NCBI GenBank assembly: GCA_015075645.1
Contig: JABTUF010000003.1
Span: forward strand, 248,001 to 312,000
Reading direction: 5' to 3'
Length of the DNA stretch: 64,000 nucleotides
Source of the DNA: Burkholderiales bacterium
GTDB taxonomy: Bacteria; Pseudomonadota; Gammaproteobacteria; Burkholderiales; Casimicrobiaceae
In this document: positions 1-8,753 of the stretch, piece after piece
Layout: every line of letters starts with the position of its first letter
Numbering within the stretch: position 1 is the stretch's first letter
Notes under the pieces: model-generated
What the model was told of the DNA's origin: nothing
The model's database searches: none
The model's input: the letters and a program-made list of their open reading frames with translations, nothing else
Program-made: the position numbers and the translations under genes

Positions 1-102
1 GTTGACGACCGACATGTCCGGATTGGCCCGGCGCCCCCAGAACCAGCCGAGCGCGACCACGGCGAACACCGGGAGGATGATGCCGAGCAGGCGTTCGAGC
101 AT
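1..102 (-). CDS. AEC (auxin efflux carrier)-type transporter, N-terminal fragment
   Basis: Reading leftward from an ATG at 102, the first 34 codons give a hydrophobic start (MLERLLGIILPVFAVVALGW) followed by a WGRR stop-transfer-like stretch and NPDMSVVN. The pattern of a first membrane helix with LPVF and a glycine, then a short basic loop, is that of AEC-family permeases, which export or import organic acids across the inner membrane. The rest of the gene lies outside the window, so the family call rests on one helix only. It is downstream of hslU on the same strand, separated by a 7-bp repeat array. Confidence 0.55.
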   Translation of the reverse strand, partial: MLERLLGIILPVFAVVALGWFWGRRANPDMSVVN

Positions 103-110
103 CGGGGGAT

Positions 111-150
111 CAGGAATCAGGGAACAGGGAACAGGGAACAGGGAACAGGG
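111..150. repeat. Tandem 7-bp repeat (GGAACAG)
   Basis: Four perfect consecutive copies of GGAACAG occupy 121-148, preceded by a degenerate copy (AATCAGG). The array fills the spacer between hslU (stop at 209) and the AEC-type gene (start at 102). The unit length is the same as that of the TGACAAC arrays elsewhere in the window, but the base sequence differs. Confidence 0.85.
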
Positions 151-208
151 CGTCGTCGGCGGTCCCCGGTGCTCCTGCATGCGGCGCCCGGCTGATCCCG
201 GATTCCCG

Positions 209-1537
209 CTACAGGATGTACTTGGCGAGATTGTCGTCGCCCGCCACCCCGGCGAGCCGGGCGTCGACGTAGGCGGCGTCGATCGCGATGGTCTCGCGGT
301 CGTGCTTCGAGGCCGAGTACGAGATCTCCTCGAGCAGGCGCTCCATCACCGTGTAGAGGCGCCGCGCACCGATGTTCTCCTGCTTCTCGTTGACCGCGTG
401 CGCGATCTCGGCGATGCGGCGGATCGCGTCCGGGCGGAAGTCGAGCTCGACGTTCTCGGTGCGGAGCAGCGCCTCGTACTGGCGCACGAGGCACGCGTCG
501 GTCGCGGTGAGGATCTGGACGAAATCCTCGACCGTGAGCGAGGCGAGCTCGACGCGGATCGGAAAGCGGCCCTGCAGCTCGGGAATGAGGTCGGAGGGCT
601 TCGACAGGTGGAACGCGCCCGAAGCGATGAACAGGATGTGGTCGGTGCGCACCATGCCGTACTTGGTCGTCACCGTCGTGCCCTCGACGAGCGGCAGCAG
701 GTCGCGCTGGACGCCCTGCCGCGACACGTCGGCACCCTGCAGGTCCGAGCGCGAAGCGATCTTGTCGATCTCGTCCAGGAACACGATGCCGTTCTGCTCG
801 ACGGCCGCGAGCGCCTTCGACTTGATGTCGTCCTCGTTCAGGAGCCGCGCGGCCTCCTCGTCGGTCAGCGCCTTCATCGCGTCGGCGACCTTCATGCGCT
901 GCACCTTGCGCCGGGCGCCGCCCATCTGCTGGAACATGCCCTGGATCTGCGAGGTCAGTTCCTCCATGCCCGGCGGCGCCATGATCTCCATCGACGGCGC
1001 CGGCGCGGCCACCTCGACGTCGACGTCCTTGTCGTCGAGCCGGCCTTCGCGCAGCATCTTGCGGAATTTCTGGCGCGTGCCCGAGTCGGTCGGCTTCATG
1101 TCGTCGAGGTTCACCTCGCGCACCGGCGGCAGCAGCAGATCGAGGACGCGGTCCTCCGCGGCGTCGGTCGCGCGGTCGCGGACCTTGCGCATCTCGGACT
1201 CGCGCGTCTGCTTGACCGCGGCGTCGATCAAGTCGCGCACGATCGTGTCGACGTCGCGACCCACGTAACCCACCTCGGTGAACTTGGTCGCCTCGACCTT
1301 CACGAACGGCGCGTCGACGAGCCGGGCGAGGCGGCGCGAGATCTCGGTCTTGCCGACGCCGGTCGGTCCGATCATCAGGATGTTCTTCGGCGTGATCTCC
1401 CCGCGCAGCGGTTCGGGCACCTGCTGGCGGCGCCAGCGGTTGCGCATCGCGATCGCCACGGCCCGCTTCGCCTCGTGCTGGCCGACGATGTGCTTGTCGA
1501 GTTCGGAGACGATCTCCTGCGGCGTCATCGACGACAT
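209..1537 (-). CDS. hslU: HslU, ATPase subunit of the HslUV protease
   Basis: This AAA+ unfoldase feeds substrates to the HslV peptidase in the cytoplasm. The protein is 442 aa, the usual length. It opens with [20 protein letters not shown], has a Walker [10 protein letters not shown], a Walker [10 protein letters not shown], the acidic I-domain insertion, and the conserved C-terminal LAKYIL that docks into HslV. An open frame extends to 1633, but the family N-terminus fixes the ATG at 1537. Unlike most proteobacteria there is no hslV directly upstream: hslV is at 10129 on the other strand, 8.6 kb away. The gene is divergent from the lipoprotein gene at 1652. Confidence 0.97.
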   Translation of the reverse strand: MSSMTPQEIVSELDKHIVGQHEAKRAVAIAMRNRWRRQQVPEPLRGEITPKNILMIGPTGVGKTEISRRLARLVDAPFVKVEATKFTEVGYVGRDVDTIVRDLIDAAVKQTRESEMRKVRDRATDAAEDRVLDLLLPPVREVNLDDMKPTDSGTRQKFRKMLREGRLDDKDVDVEVAAPAPSMEIMAPPGMEELTSQIQGMFQQMGGARRKVQRMKVADAMKALTDEEAARLLNEDDIKSKALAAVEQNGIVFLDEIDKIASRSDLQGADVSRQGVQRDLLPLVEGTTVTTKYGMVRTDHILFIASGAFHLSKPSDLIPELQGRFPIRVELASLTVEDFVQILTATDACLVRQYEALLRTENVELDFRPDAIRRIAEIAHAVNEKQENIGARRLYTVMERLLEEISYSASKHDRETIAIDAAYVDARLAGVAGDDNLAKYIL

Positions 1538-1651
1538 GGTTTGCGGGGAGCGGGACGACGGGCGCGAGCGCGCCCGGGAGGGTTCATTGTACCGCGACAC
1601 GCTGCGGCGACCGATGGCGGCGCGGCGCGCCATCGCCTATCATGCGAGCCC

Positions 1652-2239
1652 ATGCGCTCGTCCGAAGCATCCATCCGCCCGGTCGTGCGAGCGCTCGCGC
1701 TTTGGACGCTCGCCTTCCTGCTCGGCGCCTGCGGCAGCGCGACCGGCCCGCTCGAGATGCCCGACCAGGGCCCGCGCGAACGTGCGCGCGGGCCGGGCGT
1801 GGAAGCCGTCCTCACGCCGGTGAACGGCAGCGCCGCGCAGGGCTCGCTGAAGATGGTCGATCGCAACGGGACCCTGACGGTCGTGGGCACGGTCAACAAT
1901 CTGATGACCGGCGTCTACCGCTTCGCGATCCACGAGCGCGGCAACTGCAGTTCGCCGAACGGCTTTTCGGCCGGAAAACCGTGGGCACCGCCCGGATTCC
2001 CGCGGCCGGCCGGCGAGATGCTGCCGGAGATCATGATCGGCAGCAACGGCAACGGCGTGCTGTCGACGACGCTGCGCGGCGTGACGCTCGCCGCGCCGGA
2101 CGGCGTCGAGGGCCGCTCGGTCGTCGTGCACTCGGGCGCGCGCGTCGACGACAACGTCGTTCCGGGCGTGCCGAACCGCCTCGTGCTGTGCGGAGTGCTC
2201 GGGCCGGTGCGCTCGTTCATGGACCTGTTTCGCGACTGA
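1652..2239 (+). CDS. SodC-like (Cu/Zn-superoxide dismutase fold) lipoprotein with lost metal ligands
   Basis: The 195-aa product has a lipoprotein signal (LLGAC, lipid-bearing Cys27), so it is probably anchored in the envelope. The rest aligns by eye with Cu/Zn superoxide dismutase: [11 protein letters not shown] corresponds to the GFHIHxxGxC strand, SAGKP to SAGGH, and RSVVVHSGA to the VHxGG strand, followed by the second disulfide cysteine (LVLCGVLG). Only two copper-ligand histidines (AIH, VVH) remain. The first copper histidine is Ala, the bridging His is replaced, and the zinc-loop H/H/D set is absent. It is therefore unlikely to be an active dismutase. It lies 19 nt upstream of fabI and may be cotranscribed. 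Confidence 0.7.
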   Translation: MRSSEASIRPVVRALALWTLAFLLGACGSATGPLEMPDQGPRERARGPGVEAVLTPVNGSAAQGSLKMVDRNGTLTVVGTVNNLMTGVYRFAIHERGNCSSPNGFSAGKPWAPPGFPRPAGEMLPEIMIGSNGNGVLSTTLRGVTLAAPDGVEGRSVVVHSGARVDDNVVPGVPNRLVLCGVLGPVRSFMDLFRD

Positions 2240-2258
2240 CCGCCTCGAAGGACGTCCC

Positions 2259-3050
2259 ATGGGATTTCTCGCCGACCGCAGGATCCTCATCACCGGCATG
2301 CTGTCGAGCCGTTCGATCGCCTACGGCGTCGCGCGCGCCTGCAGGCGCGAGGGCGCGACGCTCGCGTTCACCTACGTGAACGACGAGTTGCGGGATCGCG
2401 TGGCGAAACTCGCCGCGGACTTCGGCCCGGCCCCGCTCTACCGCTGCGACGTCGCGCGCGACGAGGACATCGACGCGGTGTTCGACACGCTCGGCCGCGA
2501 GTGGGGCGCGCTCGACGGACTCTTGCACTCGATCGCGTTCGCTCCGCGCGAGGCGCTCGCCGGCGACTTCCTCGACACGATCTCGCGCCAGGCGTTCGGC
2601 ATCGCCCACGACATCTCGAGCTACAGCCTGGCCGCGCTCGCGAAGGGCGCGCGACCGCTGATGCGCGGACGGCCGGGGTCGATCGTCACGCTCACCTACC
2701 TCGGCGCGATCCGTTCGGTGCCCAACTACAACGTGATGGGCCTCGCGAAGGCGAGCCTCGAGGCCAACGTGCGCTATCTCGCGACCTGCCTCGGGCCGGA
2801 AGGCATCCGCGCGAACGGCATCTCGGCCGGCCCGATCCGTACGCTCGCGGCGTCGGGCATCGGCAACTTCGGCAAGCTGCAGGCGCGCTTCGAGGCCACC
2901 GCGCCGTTGCACCGCAGCGTCACGATCGACGAGGTCGGCAACGCCGCCGCGTTCCTGTTCTCGTCGCTGTCGAGCGCGATCACCGGCGAGATCCTCTACG
3001 TGGACGGCGGCTACTCGACCGTCGCGGTCGGCGGCGACCCGGAAGGCTGA
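2259..3050 (+). CDS. fabI: Enoyl-[acyl-carrier-protein] reductase (NADH), FabI
   Basis: It catalyses the last reduction of each fatty-acid elongation cycle, trans-2-enoyl-ACP to acyl-ACP. The 263-aa protein shows the FabI-type short-chain dehydrogenase layout: an [13 protein letters not shown] nucleotide-binding turn, the LLHSIAFAP stretch, and the catalytic Y147, Y157 and K164 (YLGA...[10 protein letters not shown]). The C-terminal VDGGYS is conserved. An AAGGACG ribosome site stands before the ATG. This is the diazaborine/triclosan target family. No other fatty-acid synthesis gene is adjacent. Confidence 0.96.
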   Translation: MGFLADRRILITGMLSSRSIAYGVARACRREGATLAFTYVNDELRDRVAKLAADFGPAPLYRCDVARDEDIDAVFDTLGREWGALDGLLHSIAFAPREALAGDFLDTISRQAFGIAHDISSYSLAALAKGARPLMRGRPGSIVTLTYLGAIRSVPNYNVMGLAKASLEANVRYLATCLGPEGIRANGISAGPIRTLAASGIGNFGKLQARFEATAPLHRSVTIDEVGNAAAFLFSSLSSAITGEILYVDGGYSTVAVGGDPEG

Positions 3051-3084
3051 CGCGCCCGCCCCCTGCGCCGCGCGACCTGTCGCG

Positions 3085-4713
3085 ATGACTTCGCGCGTCT
3101 TCGACGCGGTGTTCGTCGGCGGGGGCCACAACGGCCTCGTCTGCGCAGCGTATCTCGCGGCGGCCGGACTCGACGTGTGCGTGTGCGAACGCCGCGAGGT
3201 GGTCGGCGGCGCGGCGGTCACCGAAGCGTTCCACCCGGGCTTCCGCAACTCGACGGCGAGCTACACGGTGAGCCTGCTCGACCCGCGGGTGATCCGCGAC
3301 CTGCGTCTCGCCGAGCACGGGCTTTCGATCGTCGAGCGGCCGATCACGAACTTCCTGCCGCTGTCGGCGCGGCCGGGCGACTACCTGAAGGTGGGCGGCG
3401 GGCTCGAGGCGACGCGGCGCGAATTCGCGCGCCACTCGCGCCGCGACGCCGACGCGCTGCCCGCCTACTACGCCATGCTCGACCGCGTGGCGGACGTGCT
3501 GCGCGAACTCGTGCACCGCACGCCGCCCGACGTCGCCGACCCCGCGCGCCGGGACCTCGGGGCGATCCTCGATGCCTGGAAGACGCTGCGTTCGTTCAAG
3601 GCGCTGCCGCTCTCCGCGCGGCGCGACGTCGTCGACCTGTTCACGAAGAGCGCGGGCGAGATCCTCGACCGCCGGTTCGAGTCCGCGCCGGTGAAGGCGG
3701 CCTTCGGTTTCGACGCGGTGGTCGGCAACTTCGCGTCCCCTTACGCCCCGGGCTCGGCGTACGTGCTGCTGCACCACGTGTTCGGCGAGGTGAACGGCAA
3801 GCGCGGGCAGTGGGGACACGCGAAGGGCGGCATGGGCGCGATCACCCGGGCGATGGCGAAGGAGTGCGCCGCGCGCGGGGTGACGATCCGCATCGGTGCG
3901 CCGGTCGCGCGCGTGATCGTCAAGGCGGGGCGCGCCGCGGGCGTGGAACTCGAGGGCGGCGAGGTCGTCGAGGCGAAGCGCGTCGTCGCGAACGTCAACC
4001 CGAAGCTCCTGTTCGAGCGGCTCGTCGCCTCCGAGCACGTCGACGCGGACTTCCGCGCGCGGATGGCCGCGTACCGCTGCGGGTCGGGCACGTTCCGGAT
4101 GAACGTCGCGCTGTCGCGACTGCCCGGCTTCGCGTGCCTGCCCGGCGAAGAACCCGCGACGCACCACGCGAGCGGCATCGTGATCGCGCCATCGCTCGGC
4201 TACATGGAGCGCGCGTACTTCGACGCGAAGACCTCGGGCTGGTCGCGCGCGCCGATCGTCGAGATGCTGATTCCCTCGGTCGTCGACGACACGCTCGCGC
4301 CGAAGGGGATGCACGTCGCGAGCCTCTTCTGCCAGCACGTCCATCCGGACCTGGGGTCGGTGCGTCCCGATCGCGGCTGGGACGATGCGCGCGACGAGGT
4401 GGCCGACCTGATGATCGACACGGTCGACGCGATGGCGCCGGGCTTCCGCGCGAGCGTGGTCGGCCGGCGCGCGCTCACGCCGCTCGACCTCGAGCGCGAG
4501 TTCGGGCTCTCGGGCGGCGACATCTTCCACGGCGCGCTCGGCCTCGACCAGCTCTTCGCGACGCGGCCCACGCTCGGCGCGGCGAACTACCGGATGCCGG
4601 TGAAGGGGCTCTACCTGTGCGGCGCGGGCGCGCACCCGGGCGGAGGCGTTACCGGCATTCCGGGGCGCAACGCCGCGCGCGAGATCCTGAAGGACGTCCG
4701 GCGACGGCGCTGA
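3085..4713 (+). CDS. FAD-dependent oxidoreductase, PYROXD2 / phytoene-desaturase-like
   Basis: A 542-aa flavoprotein with an N-terminal dinucleotide-binding motif (FVGGGHNGLVCAAYL, residues about 9-23), an ERREVVGGAA follow-up, and the C-terminal FAD motif (YLCGAGAHPGGGVTGIPGRNAA). This combination is typical of the CrtI-related family that includes mitochondrial PYROXD2, whose bacterial substrates are unknown. No carotenoid gene is near, so a carotenoid role is not supported. It starts 34 nt after fabI and is followed by a convergent gene 6 nt away. Confidence 0.88.
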   Translation: MTSRVFDAVFVGGGHNGLVCAAYLAAAGLDVCVCERREVVGGAAVTEAFHPGFRNSTASYTVSLLDPRVIRDLRLAEHGLSIVERPITNFLPLSARPGDYLKVGGGLEATRREFARHSRRDADALPAYYAMLDRVADVLRELVHRTPPDVADPARRDLGAILDAWKTLRSFKALPLSARRDVVDLFTKSAGEILDRRFESAPVKAAFGFDAVVGNFASPYAPGSAYVLLHHVFGEVNGKRGQWGHAKGGMGAITRAMAKECAARGVTIRIGAPVARVIVKAGRAAGVELEGGEVVEAKRVVANVNPKLLFERLVASEHVDADFRARMAAYRCGSGTFRMNVALSRLPGFACLPGEEPATHHASGIVIAPSLGYMERAYFDAKTSGWSRAPIVEMLIPSVVDDTLAPKGMHVASLFCQHVHPDLGSVRPDRGWDDARDEVADLMIDTVDAMAPGFRASVVGRRALTPLDLEREFGLSGGDIFHGALGLDQLFATRPTLGAANYRMPVKGLYLCGAGAHPGGGVTGIPGRNAAREILKDVRRRR

Positions 4714-4719
4714 CCGGGC

Positions 4720-4962
4720 TCAGCGATCGCCGCCGGAGGCCGGTGCGCGCGGCGCGAGGTCGATCTCGCCGTCGAAGGTCACGTCGATCCCGAGGCTCTC
4801 GACGTGCAAGCGCATCGTCGCCGGGAACGGCGTGTCCTTCTCCGAGATCGCGCGTTCGGCGAGTCCCTTCGCGACCGCCTGCTCGATCTCGCGCTGCGAG
4901 CGGATGCCCACCATCTTGAGAAACCGCCGGATCGATTGGTTGAGCGCTTCTTCGTCCATCAC
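4720..4962 (-). CDS. DUF6494-like small protein
   Basis: An 80-aa soluble protein beginning MMDEEALNQSIRRFLKMVGI, with a SQREIEQAV helix and a C-terminal beta-rich part (MRLHVESLGIDVTFDGEIDL). The layout fits the small family annotated DUF6494 in proteobacteria. No function is established. A GAGCAGGTG stretch lies just before the ATG. It lies directly downstream of the RNase P RNA gene on the same strand, after a strong hairpin, and is convergent with the PYROXD2-like gene. Confidence 0.7.
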   Translation of the reverse strand: MMDEEALNQSIRRFLKMVGIRSQREIEQAVAKGLAERAISEKDTPFPATMRLHVESLGIDVTFDGEIDLAPRAPASGGDR

Positions 4963-4980
4963 CTGCTCCCGAGGGGATCG

Positions 4981-5017
4981 GCGCCGAAACCCGGGAGCAC
5001 CTGCGGGGTTTCGGCGC
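4981..5017 (-). terminator. Probable terminator hairpin of rnpB
   Basis: A perfect 12-bp inverted repeat (GCGCCGAAACCC at 4981-4992, GGGTTTCGGCGC at 5006-5017) with a 13-nt loop starts 14 nt beyond the rnpB 3' end. There is no clear U-run, so the terminator role is inferred from position and stem strength. Confidence 0.55.
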
Positions 5018-5030
5018 TGACCGCTGGAAA

Positions 5031-5390
5031 AAGTCGAAGTCCGCCGGTAAGCCGGGTTCTGTTACGGCGCGCTCGCGCGCGCTATGACCGTCATTCCTCT
5101 AGGCGTTCCGTTGCCGGAACGCTCGAGCCGCCTACCCGCGGACGACGCGAGCCACGTCATGGTCCGCCTATTTGGCGTTGCTCCGGATGGAGGTTGCCGC
5201 GTTTCACCCGCTTCCGTGTGACCGGAAGCGACTCGTCTCTGTGGCCCTGTTCCTCGCCTTGACCGCGGCGGCGAAGCCGCGGCTGCTGCGGCCGGGGGTT
5301 ACCCGGCATCCCGCTCTCTGGAGCCCGGACTTTCCTCTCCCCGTTCCGGCTTTCACCGGGCGGGCAGCGACGGTCTGGCGGACTTCGGAC
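5031..5390 (-). ncRNA. rnpB: RNase P RNA (bacterial type A)
   Basis: This is the catalytic RNA of RNase P, which trims 5' leaders from pre-tRNAs. On the minus strand the conserved 5' block GAGGAAAGTCCGGGCTCC, the ACAGAGA region and the 3' ACAGAACCCGGCTTA block are all present. The ends pair as P1: GAAGTCCGCC near 5386 with GGCGGACTTC at 5036-5045. The length of about 355 nt suits type A. The exact ends are estimated. The apparent ORFs across it are shadows. Confidence 0.96.
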
Positions 5391-5449
5391 AGGTAGGATA
5401 GCACCGCACCGCAGGAGTTCCCGGGCCGATCGGCGACGCCGGGCCGGCG

Positions 5450-6493
5450 TCAGTCCACCCGCCACCGAACCACTTCGCCCGCGCGCAGCGGCACGATCGT
5501 GTCGTCCCCGTACGGGTACTCGGCGGGCACCTGCCAGGGCTCGCGCACGAGCGTGATCGCCTCGTCGTGCGCGGGCAGGCCGTAGAACGCCGCGCCGTGG
5601 AGGCTGGCGAAGCCTTCGAGCCGGTCGAGCGCGTCGACCGCATCGAAGGCTTCGGCGTACAACTCGAGCGCCGAGGGCGCGCTGTAGCAGCCCGCGCAGC
5701 CGCACGCGTGTTCCTTGGTGTCGCGCGCGTGCGGGGCGCTGTCGGTGCCGAGGAAGAACTTCGGGCTCCCCGAGGTCGCGGCCTCGACGAGCGCGCGGCG
5801 GTGCGTTTCGCGCTTGAGGATCGGCAGGCAGTAGAGGTGCGGACGGATGCCGCCGACGAGCATCGCGTTGCGCGAGTAGACGAGGTGCTGCGGCGTGATC
5901 GTCGCCGCGACCGTCGGCGGCGCGGAGGCGACGTACTGGGCCGCTTCCCGCGTCGTGACGTGCTCGAGCGCGATGCGGAGCCCGGGGAAGTCGCGGACGA
6001 GGCGGATCAGCTCGCGCTCGACGAACACGCGCTCGCGGTCGAAGACGTCGACGTCCGGGTCGGTCACCTCGCCGTGCAGCGACAGCACGAGACCGTGCTT
6101 CTCGATCGCGGCGATGGCGCCGCGCACGGCAGCGAGCGAGGAGATGCCCGCGTCGGAGTTCGTCGTCGCGCCCGCCGGATACGCCTTCACCGCGACGATC
6201 GCGCCCGATGCCTTGGCGCGCGCGATCTCGTCGGCGGAGGTCGCGTCGGTGAGGTAGAGCGTCATCAGCGGCGCGAATCGCGTCCCGTTTCCGGCTGCCG
6301 CCACGATGCGGTCGCGATAGGCCAGCGCGGCATCCACGGTCGTCACCGGCGGCCGCAGGTTGGGCATGACCAGCGCCCGGCCGAACACGCGCGCGGTCGC
6401 ACCGACGACCGCGGCGAGCGCGGGGCCGTCGCGCAGGTGGAGATGCCAGTCGTCGGGCCGGCGGAGCGTCAGGCGTTCGGGGGCGTCGGGCAT
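5450..6493 (-). CDS. pyrC: Dihydroorotase, homodimeric class II
   Basis: It cyclises carbamoyl-aspartate to dihydroorotate, the third step of pyrimidine synthesis. The zinc-binding start [13 protein letters not shown], the [11 protein letters not shown] stretch, the carbamylated-lysine region ([15 protein letters not shown]), LHGEVT, EHVTT, the ITPQHL and [15 protein letters not shown] blocks, and GTDSAPHA are all in the order seen in E. coli PyrC. An upstream TTG at 6514 would add seven residues; the ATG at 6493 gives the family length (347 aa). It stands alone, divergent from dksA. Confidence 0.96.
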   Translation of the reverse strand: MPDAPERLTLRRPDDWHLHLRDGPALAAVVGATARVFGRALVMPNLRPPVTTVDAALAYRDRIVAAAGNGTRFAPLMTLYLTDATSADEIARAKASGAIVAVKAYPAGATTNSDAGISSLAAVRGAIAAIEKHGLVLSLHGEVTDPDVDVFDRERVFVERELIRLVRDFPGLRIALEHVTTREAAQYVASAPPTVAATITPQHLVYSRNAMLVGGIRPHLYCLPILKRETHRRALVEAATSGSPKFFLGTDSAPHARDTKEHACGCAGCYSAPSALELYAEAFDAVDALDRLEGFASLHGAAFYGLPAHDEAITLVREPWQVPAEYPYGDDTIVPLRAGEVVRWRVD

Positions 6494-6583
6494 CGGATTT
6501 GCTTGAGATATCAAGATTCTAGGTGGGAGACTCCAACGGCCCGAGCGGACGACCCGCGCTGGCCAGGACCGGGTGCGAGACGC

Positions 6584-6589
6584 TATAAT
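6584..6589 (+). promoter_or_regulatory. Probable -10 box of dksA
   Basis: A perfect TATAAT lies 66 nt before the dksA start codon in the pyrC-dksA divergent spacer. No good TTGACA match stands at 16-18 nt upstream, so an activated or extended -10 promoter would be needed. Confidence 0.5.
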
Positions 6590-6655
6590 CCCCTGTTTCT
6601 GGTGGCCGGCCCGAACGCCACCTTGTCACGAGACCCGAACCGAACAGGGCACAGC

Positions 6656-7102
6656 ATGGCAGGGAAGACCGCAACCGCCGTCAAGAAGGTCCGCGAGTTG
6701 TCCGAGGAGGACGTCCTCAAGGCGCCCGAGAAGGACTACATGAACGAGGCGCAGCTCGCGTTCTTCAAGCGCAAGCTCGTCGAACTTCGCGACCAGCTCC
6801 TGCAGAACGCCGACGACACCGGCGAGCACCTGCGCGAAAACGAGGTGACGACCGACCCGTCCGACCGCGCGACGCTCGAGGAGGAGTACACGCTCGAGCT
6901 CCGCACCCGCGACCGCGAGCGCAAGCTGCTGAAGAAGGTCGAGAAGTCGATACGCATGATCGACGACGGCAGCTACGGCTTCTGCGAGGAAACCGGCGAG
7001 CCGATCGGCGTCGCGCGCCTCATCGCGCGCCCGACCGCGACGCTCTCGCTCGAGGCGCAGGAGCGCCGCGAGCGCGTGCAGAAGCTCTACGGCGACGATT
7101 GA
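6656..7102 (+). CDS. dksA: DksA, RNA polymerase-binding transcription factor
   Basis: DksA enters the RNA polymerase secondary channel and potentiates ppGpp control of rRNA and amino-acid promoters. The 148-aa protein keeps the coiled coil and its tip signature D67-P-S-D70-R-A72. The C-terminal globular part has a zinc-finger fold sequence, but only one cysteine (C110 in YGFCEETGEP) of the four in E. coli DksA; the others are T, S and A. This single-Cys form occurs in alpha- and betaproteobacteria and should not hold zinc. An upstream TATAAT is a likely promoter. Confidence 0.95.
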   Translation: MAGKTATAVKKVRELSEEDVLKAPEKDYMNEAQLAFFKRKLVELRDQLLQNADDTGEHLRENEVTTDPSDRATLEEEYTLELRTRDRERKLLKKVEKSIRMIDDGSYGFCEETGEPIGVARLIARPTATLSLEAQERRERVQKLYGDD

Positions 7103-7197
7103 CCGCGGCACGCGCGGGCCCCCCCGCGGCAGGCGTCGTTCCGCACGGTCGGCAGGGCGGGCGCTCCCCGGCGCCTGCGGCATGCCCGCTGGCACCG

Positions 7198-7689
7198 TCA
7201 CAGGCCGAAGGTCGCGCGATGCGACCATCCTCCGGCCATGAAGAACAGCATCGGGATCGACAGCATCAGGTTGATCCGCGACACGAGGAACGCCGTGCGG
7301 CGCGCCCTCGCCTTCTCGTCGTCGGACGCGGCGACGATTCCCAGCACCTTCTTCTGCGCGGGCCAGAGGATCGCCCAGACGTTGACGAGCATGATCGTGC
7401 CGAGCCACGCGCCGACGCCGATGCCCGCCATGCCGCCGGAGAGCGTGAACGCGTCGGCGAATCGCCCGCCGAGGAGCGCCGCTCCCGCGAGCCAGGTGAC
7501 GACGGCCGACCAGCGGAACCAGAAGAGGGCGCGCGGCGCGACGTGCCGCAGGATGCCGGTCGCCGTCTGGTCGGCTGCGGCGGCCTGCAACGCGGGATGC
7601 TGCACGAAGGTGAAGTAGTAGAGCAGGCCGAGCCACATGATCGCGGCGGCGAAATGGATGAAGCGGGCGAGGGCGGGGACGACGTCCAC
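7198..7689 (-). CDS. Four-helix membrane protein, urate hydroxylase PuuD / Urate_ox_N-like
   Basis: A 163-aa inner-membrane protein with about four hydrophobic helices (FIHFAAAIMWLGLLYYF; ALFWFRWSAVVTWLAGAALL; GAWLGTIMLVNVWAILWPAQKKV; INLMLSIPMLFFMAGG). The spacing of HF, NxWxILWPxQKKVLG and SRxNxxLSxPMLFFM matches the membrane domain of PuuD-type proteins. In such short forms the cytochrome c domain of true urate hydroxylase is missing, so the function is uncertain. It starts with GTG, 15 nt after the 31-codon frame upstream, and is convergent with dksA. Confidence 0.65.
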   Translation of the reverse strand: MDVVPALARFIHFAAAIMWLGLLYYFTFVQHPALQAAAADQTATGILRHVAPRALFWFRWSAVVTWLAGAALLGGRFADAFTLSGGMAGIGVGAWLGTIMLVNVWAILWPAQKKVLGIVAASDDEKARARRTAFLVSRINLMLSIPMLFFMAGGWSHRATFGL

Positions 7690-7704
7690 TGGAATCCGGA
7701 TCGG

Positions 7705-7800
7705 TCAGGACGCGAGTGCGTGCACGATCGCGTAGAGGACCGCGGTCAGGGCTACGCCGCAGGCGATGGTTGCGGCGAGCGAGTCGAGCGGTGACTTCAT
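7705..7800 (-). CDS. Possible 31-aa single-span membrane peptide
   Basis: An ATG at 7800 opens 31 codons encoding MKSPLDSLAATIACGVALTA then VLYAIVHALAS. It has one hydrophobic span and a stop 15 nt before the PuuD-like gene on the same strand. Length and hydrophobicity resemble small accessory subunits of membrane complexes, but no family is recognised. It could be a chance ORF; the close same-strand spacing to a membrane-protein gene is the main support. Confidence 0.35.
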   Translation of the reverse strand: MKSPLDSLAATIACGVALTAVLYAIVHALAS

Positions 7801-7877
7801 CGGGACGCCGTTGCGCGAATCCCTTGGCGGGCGGGCGGATCGTCGGAATGCGTCCGACGCGCCCATGAGCGTATCAG

Positions 7878-7950
7878 ATCAAAGGGGTCAGACTCGATTG
7901 ATCCAAGGCGGGCCCCAACGCGTCCGTCAATCGAGTCTGACCCCTTTGAT
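7878..7950. repeat. GGGGTCAGACTCGATTGA inverted-repeat element, copy 1
   Basis: Perfect 24-bp arms (7878-7901 and 7927-7950) flank a 25-nt loop; the arms start ATCAAAGGGGTCAGACTCG. It lies between the small membrane ORF and sodB. Two further copies are at 10012 and 12756. Motifs of this kind are known as REP-type hairpins mobilised by Y1 (RAYT) transposases; no such transposase is in the window. Confidence 0.9.
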
Positions 7951-8045
7951 CCCTTTGGCCATGAGCGTTCACCCCGGCGGCCGGCGCGGCGAGGGTGTCG
8001 TATCATGTGCGGTTCGTATCGACAGCCCGCCAAACGAGGCCAGCC

Positions 8046-8642
8046 ATGTTCACGCTCCCCGCGCTCCCCTACGCCGACAATGCCCTCGACCCGGTGATCT
8101 CGGCCAACACGATCTCGTTCCACTACGGCAAGCACCACAAGACCTACGTCGACAACCTGAACAACCTCGTCAAGGGCACCGAGTTCGAGGGGAAGACCCT
8201 CGAGGCGATCGTCCATGCGACGGCGGGGAAGGCGGACAAGGCCGCGCTCTTCAACAACGCCGCGCAGATCTGGAACCACACGTTCTACTGGCACAGCATG
8301 AAGCACGGCGGCGGCGGGAAGCCGGGCGCGACGCTCGCGTCGATGATCGACGCGTCGTTCGGCAGCTTCGACGAGTTCCGCAAGCAGCTCTCCGCGACCA
8401 CGGTGTCGCAGTTCGGCTCCGGCTGGGGCTGGCTCGTCGCCGAGGGCGGCGCGCTCAAGGTCGTGAAGACCGCGAACGCCGAAGTGCCGTTCACGAAGGG
8501 CCAGAAACCGCTCCTCACGATCGACGTCTGGGAGCATGCGTACTACCTCGACCACCAGAACAAGCGCGCGGCCTACGTCGATGCGGTCATCGACCGGCTG
8601 CTGAACTGGGGCTTCGCCGAGGAGAATCTCGCTCGCGGATGA
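8046..8642 (+). CDS. sodB: Superoxide dismutase [Fe]
   Basis: It converts superoxide to hydrogen peroxide and oxygen in the cytoplasm. The metal ligands are present: His26 in [12 protein letters not shown], His78 in QIWNHTFYW, and Asp160 and His164 in [11 protein letters not shown]. The glutamine in the NNAAQ block (about residue 74) and the overall motif set point to the iron rather than the manganese type. At 198 aa it is slightly longer than E. coli SodB. The ATG at 8046 is chosen because FTLPALPYA is the family start. It is monocistronic by appearance, followed by a strong hairpin. Confidence 0.95.
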   Translation: MFTLPALPYADNALDPVISANTISFHYGKHHKTYVDNLNNLVKGTEFEGKTLEAIVHATAGKADKAALFNNAAQIWNHTFYWHSMKHGGGGKPGATLASMIDASFGSFDEFRKQLSATTVSQFGSGWGWLVAEGGALKVVKTANAEVPFTKGQKPLLTIDVWEHAYYLDHQNKRAAYVDAVIDRLLNWGFAEENLARG

Positions 8643-8707
8643 CGCGGGCGGTCGGCATGAACCCGCGCGGGCGGGTTGTCCCCGGGGCGACCCCGGGACG
8701 ATAATCG

Positions 8708-8727
8708 GGGGCCCCTTCGGGGGCCCC
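8708..8727. terminator. GGGGCCCC-TTCG-GGGGCCCC hairpin after sodB
   Basis: A perfect 8-bp GC-only stem closes a TTCG tetraloop, 65 nt after the sodB stop and 26 nt before the next start codon. No T-run follows. It could end sodB transcripts or sit in the 5' leader of the STAS gene. Confidence 0.5.
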
Positions 8728-8753
8728 GACGTTTCGAGGAGCCCGGTCTCACG

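Noticed and set aside
2..1651. Very long plus-strand frame leading into the SodC-like gene
   Set aside because: It is antisense to hslU, its translation is Arg/Val/Leu/Asp-rich without domains, and the true product starts with the lipoprotein signal at 1652.
5157..5705. Several frames across 5.0-5.4 kb
   Set aside because: The sequence folds and matches as RNase P RNA; the frames have no protein similarity.
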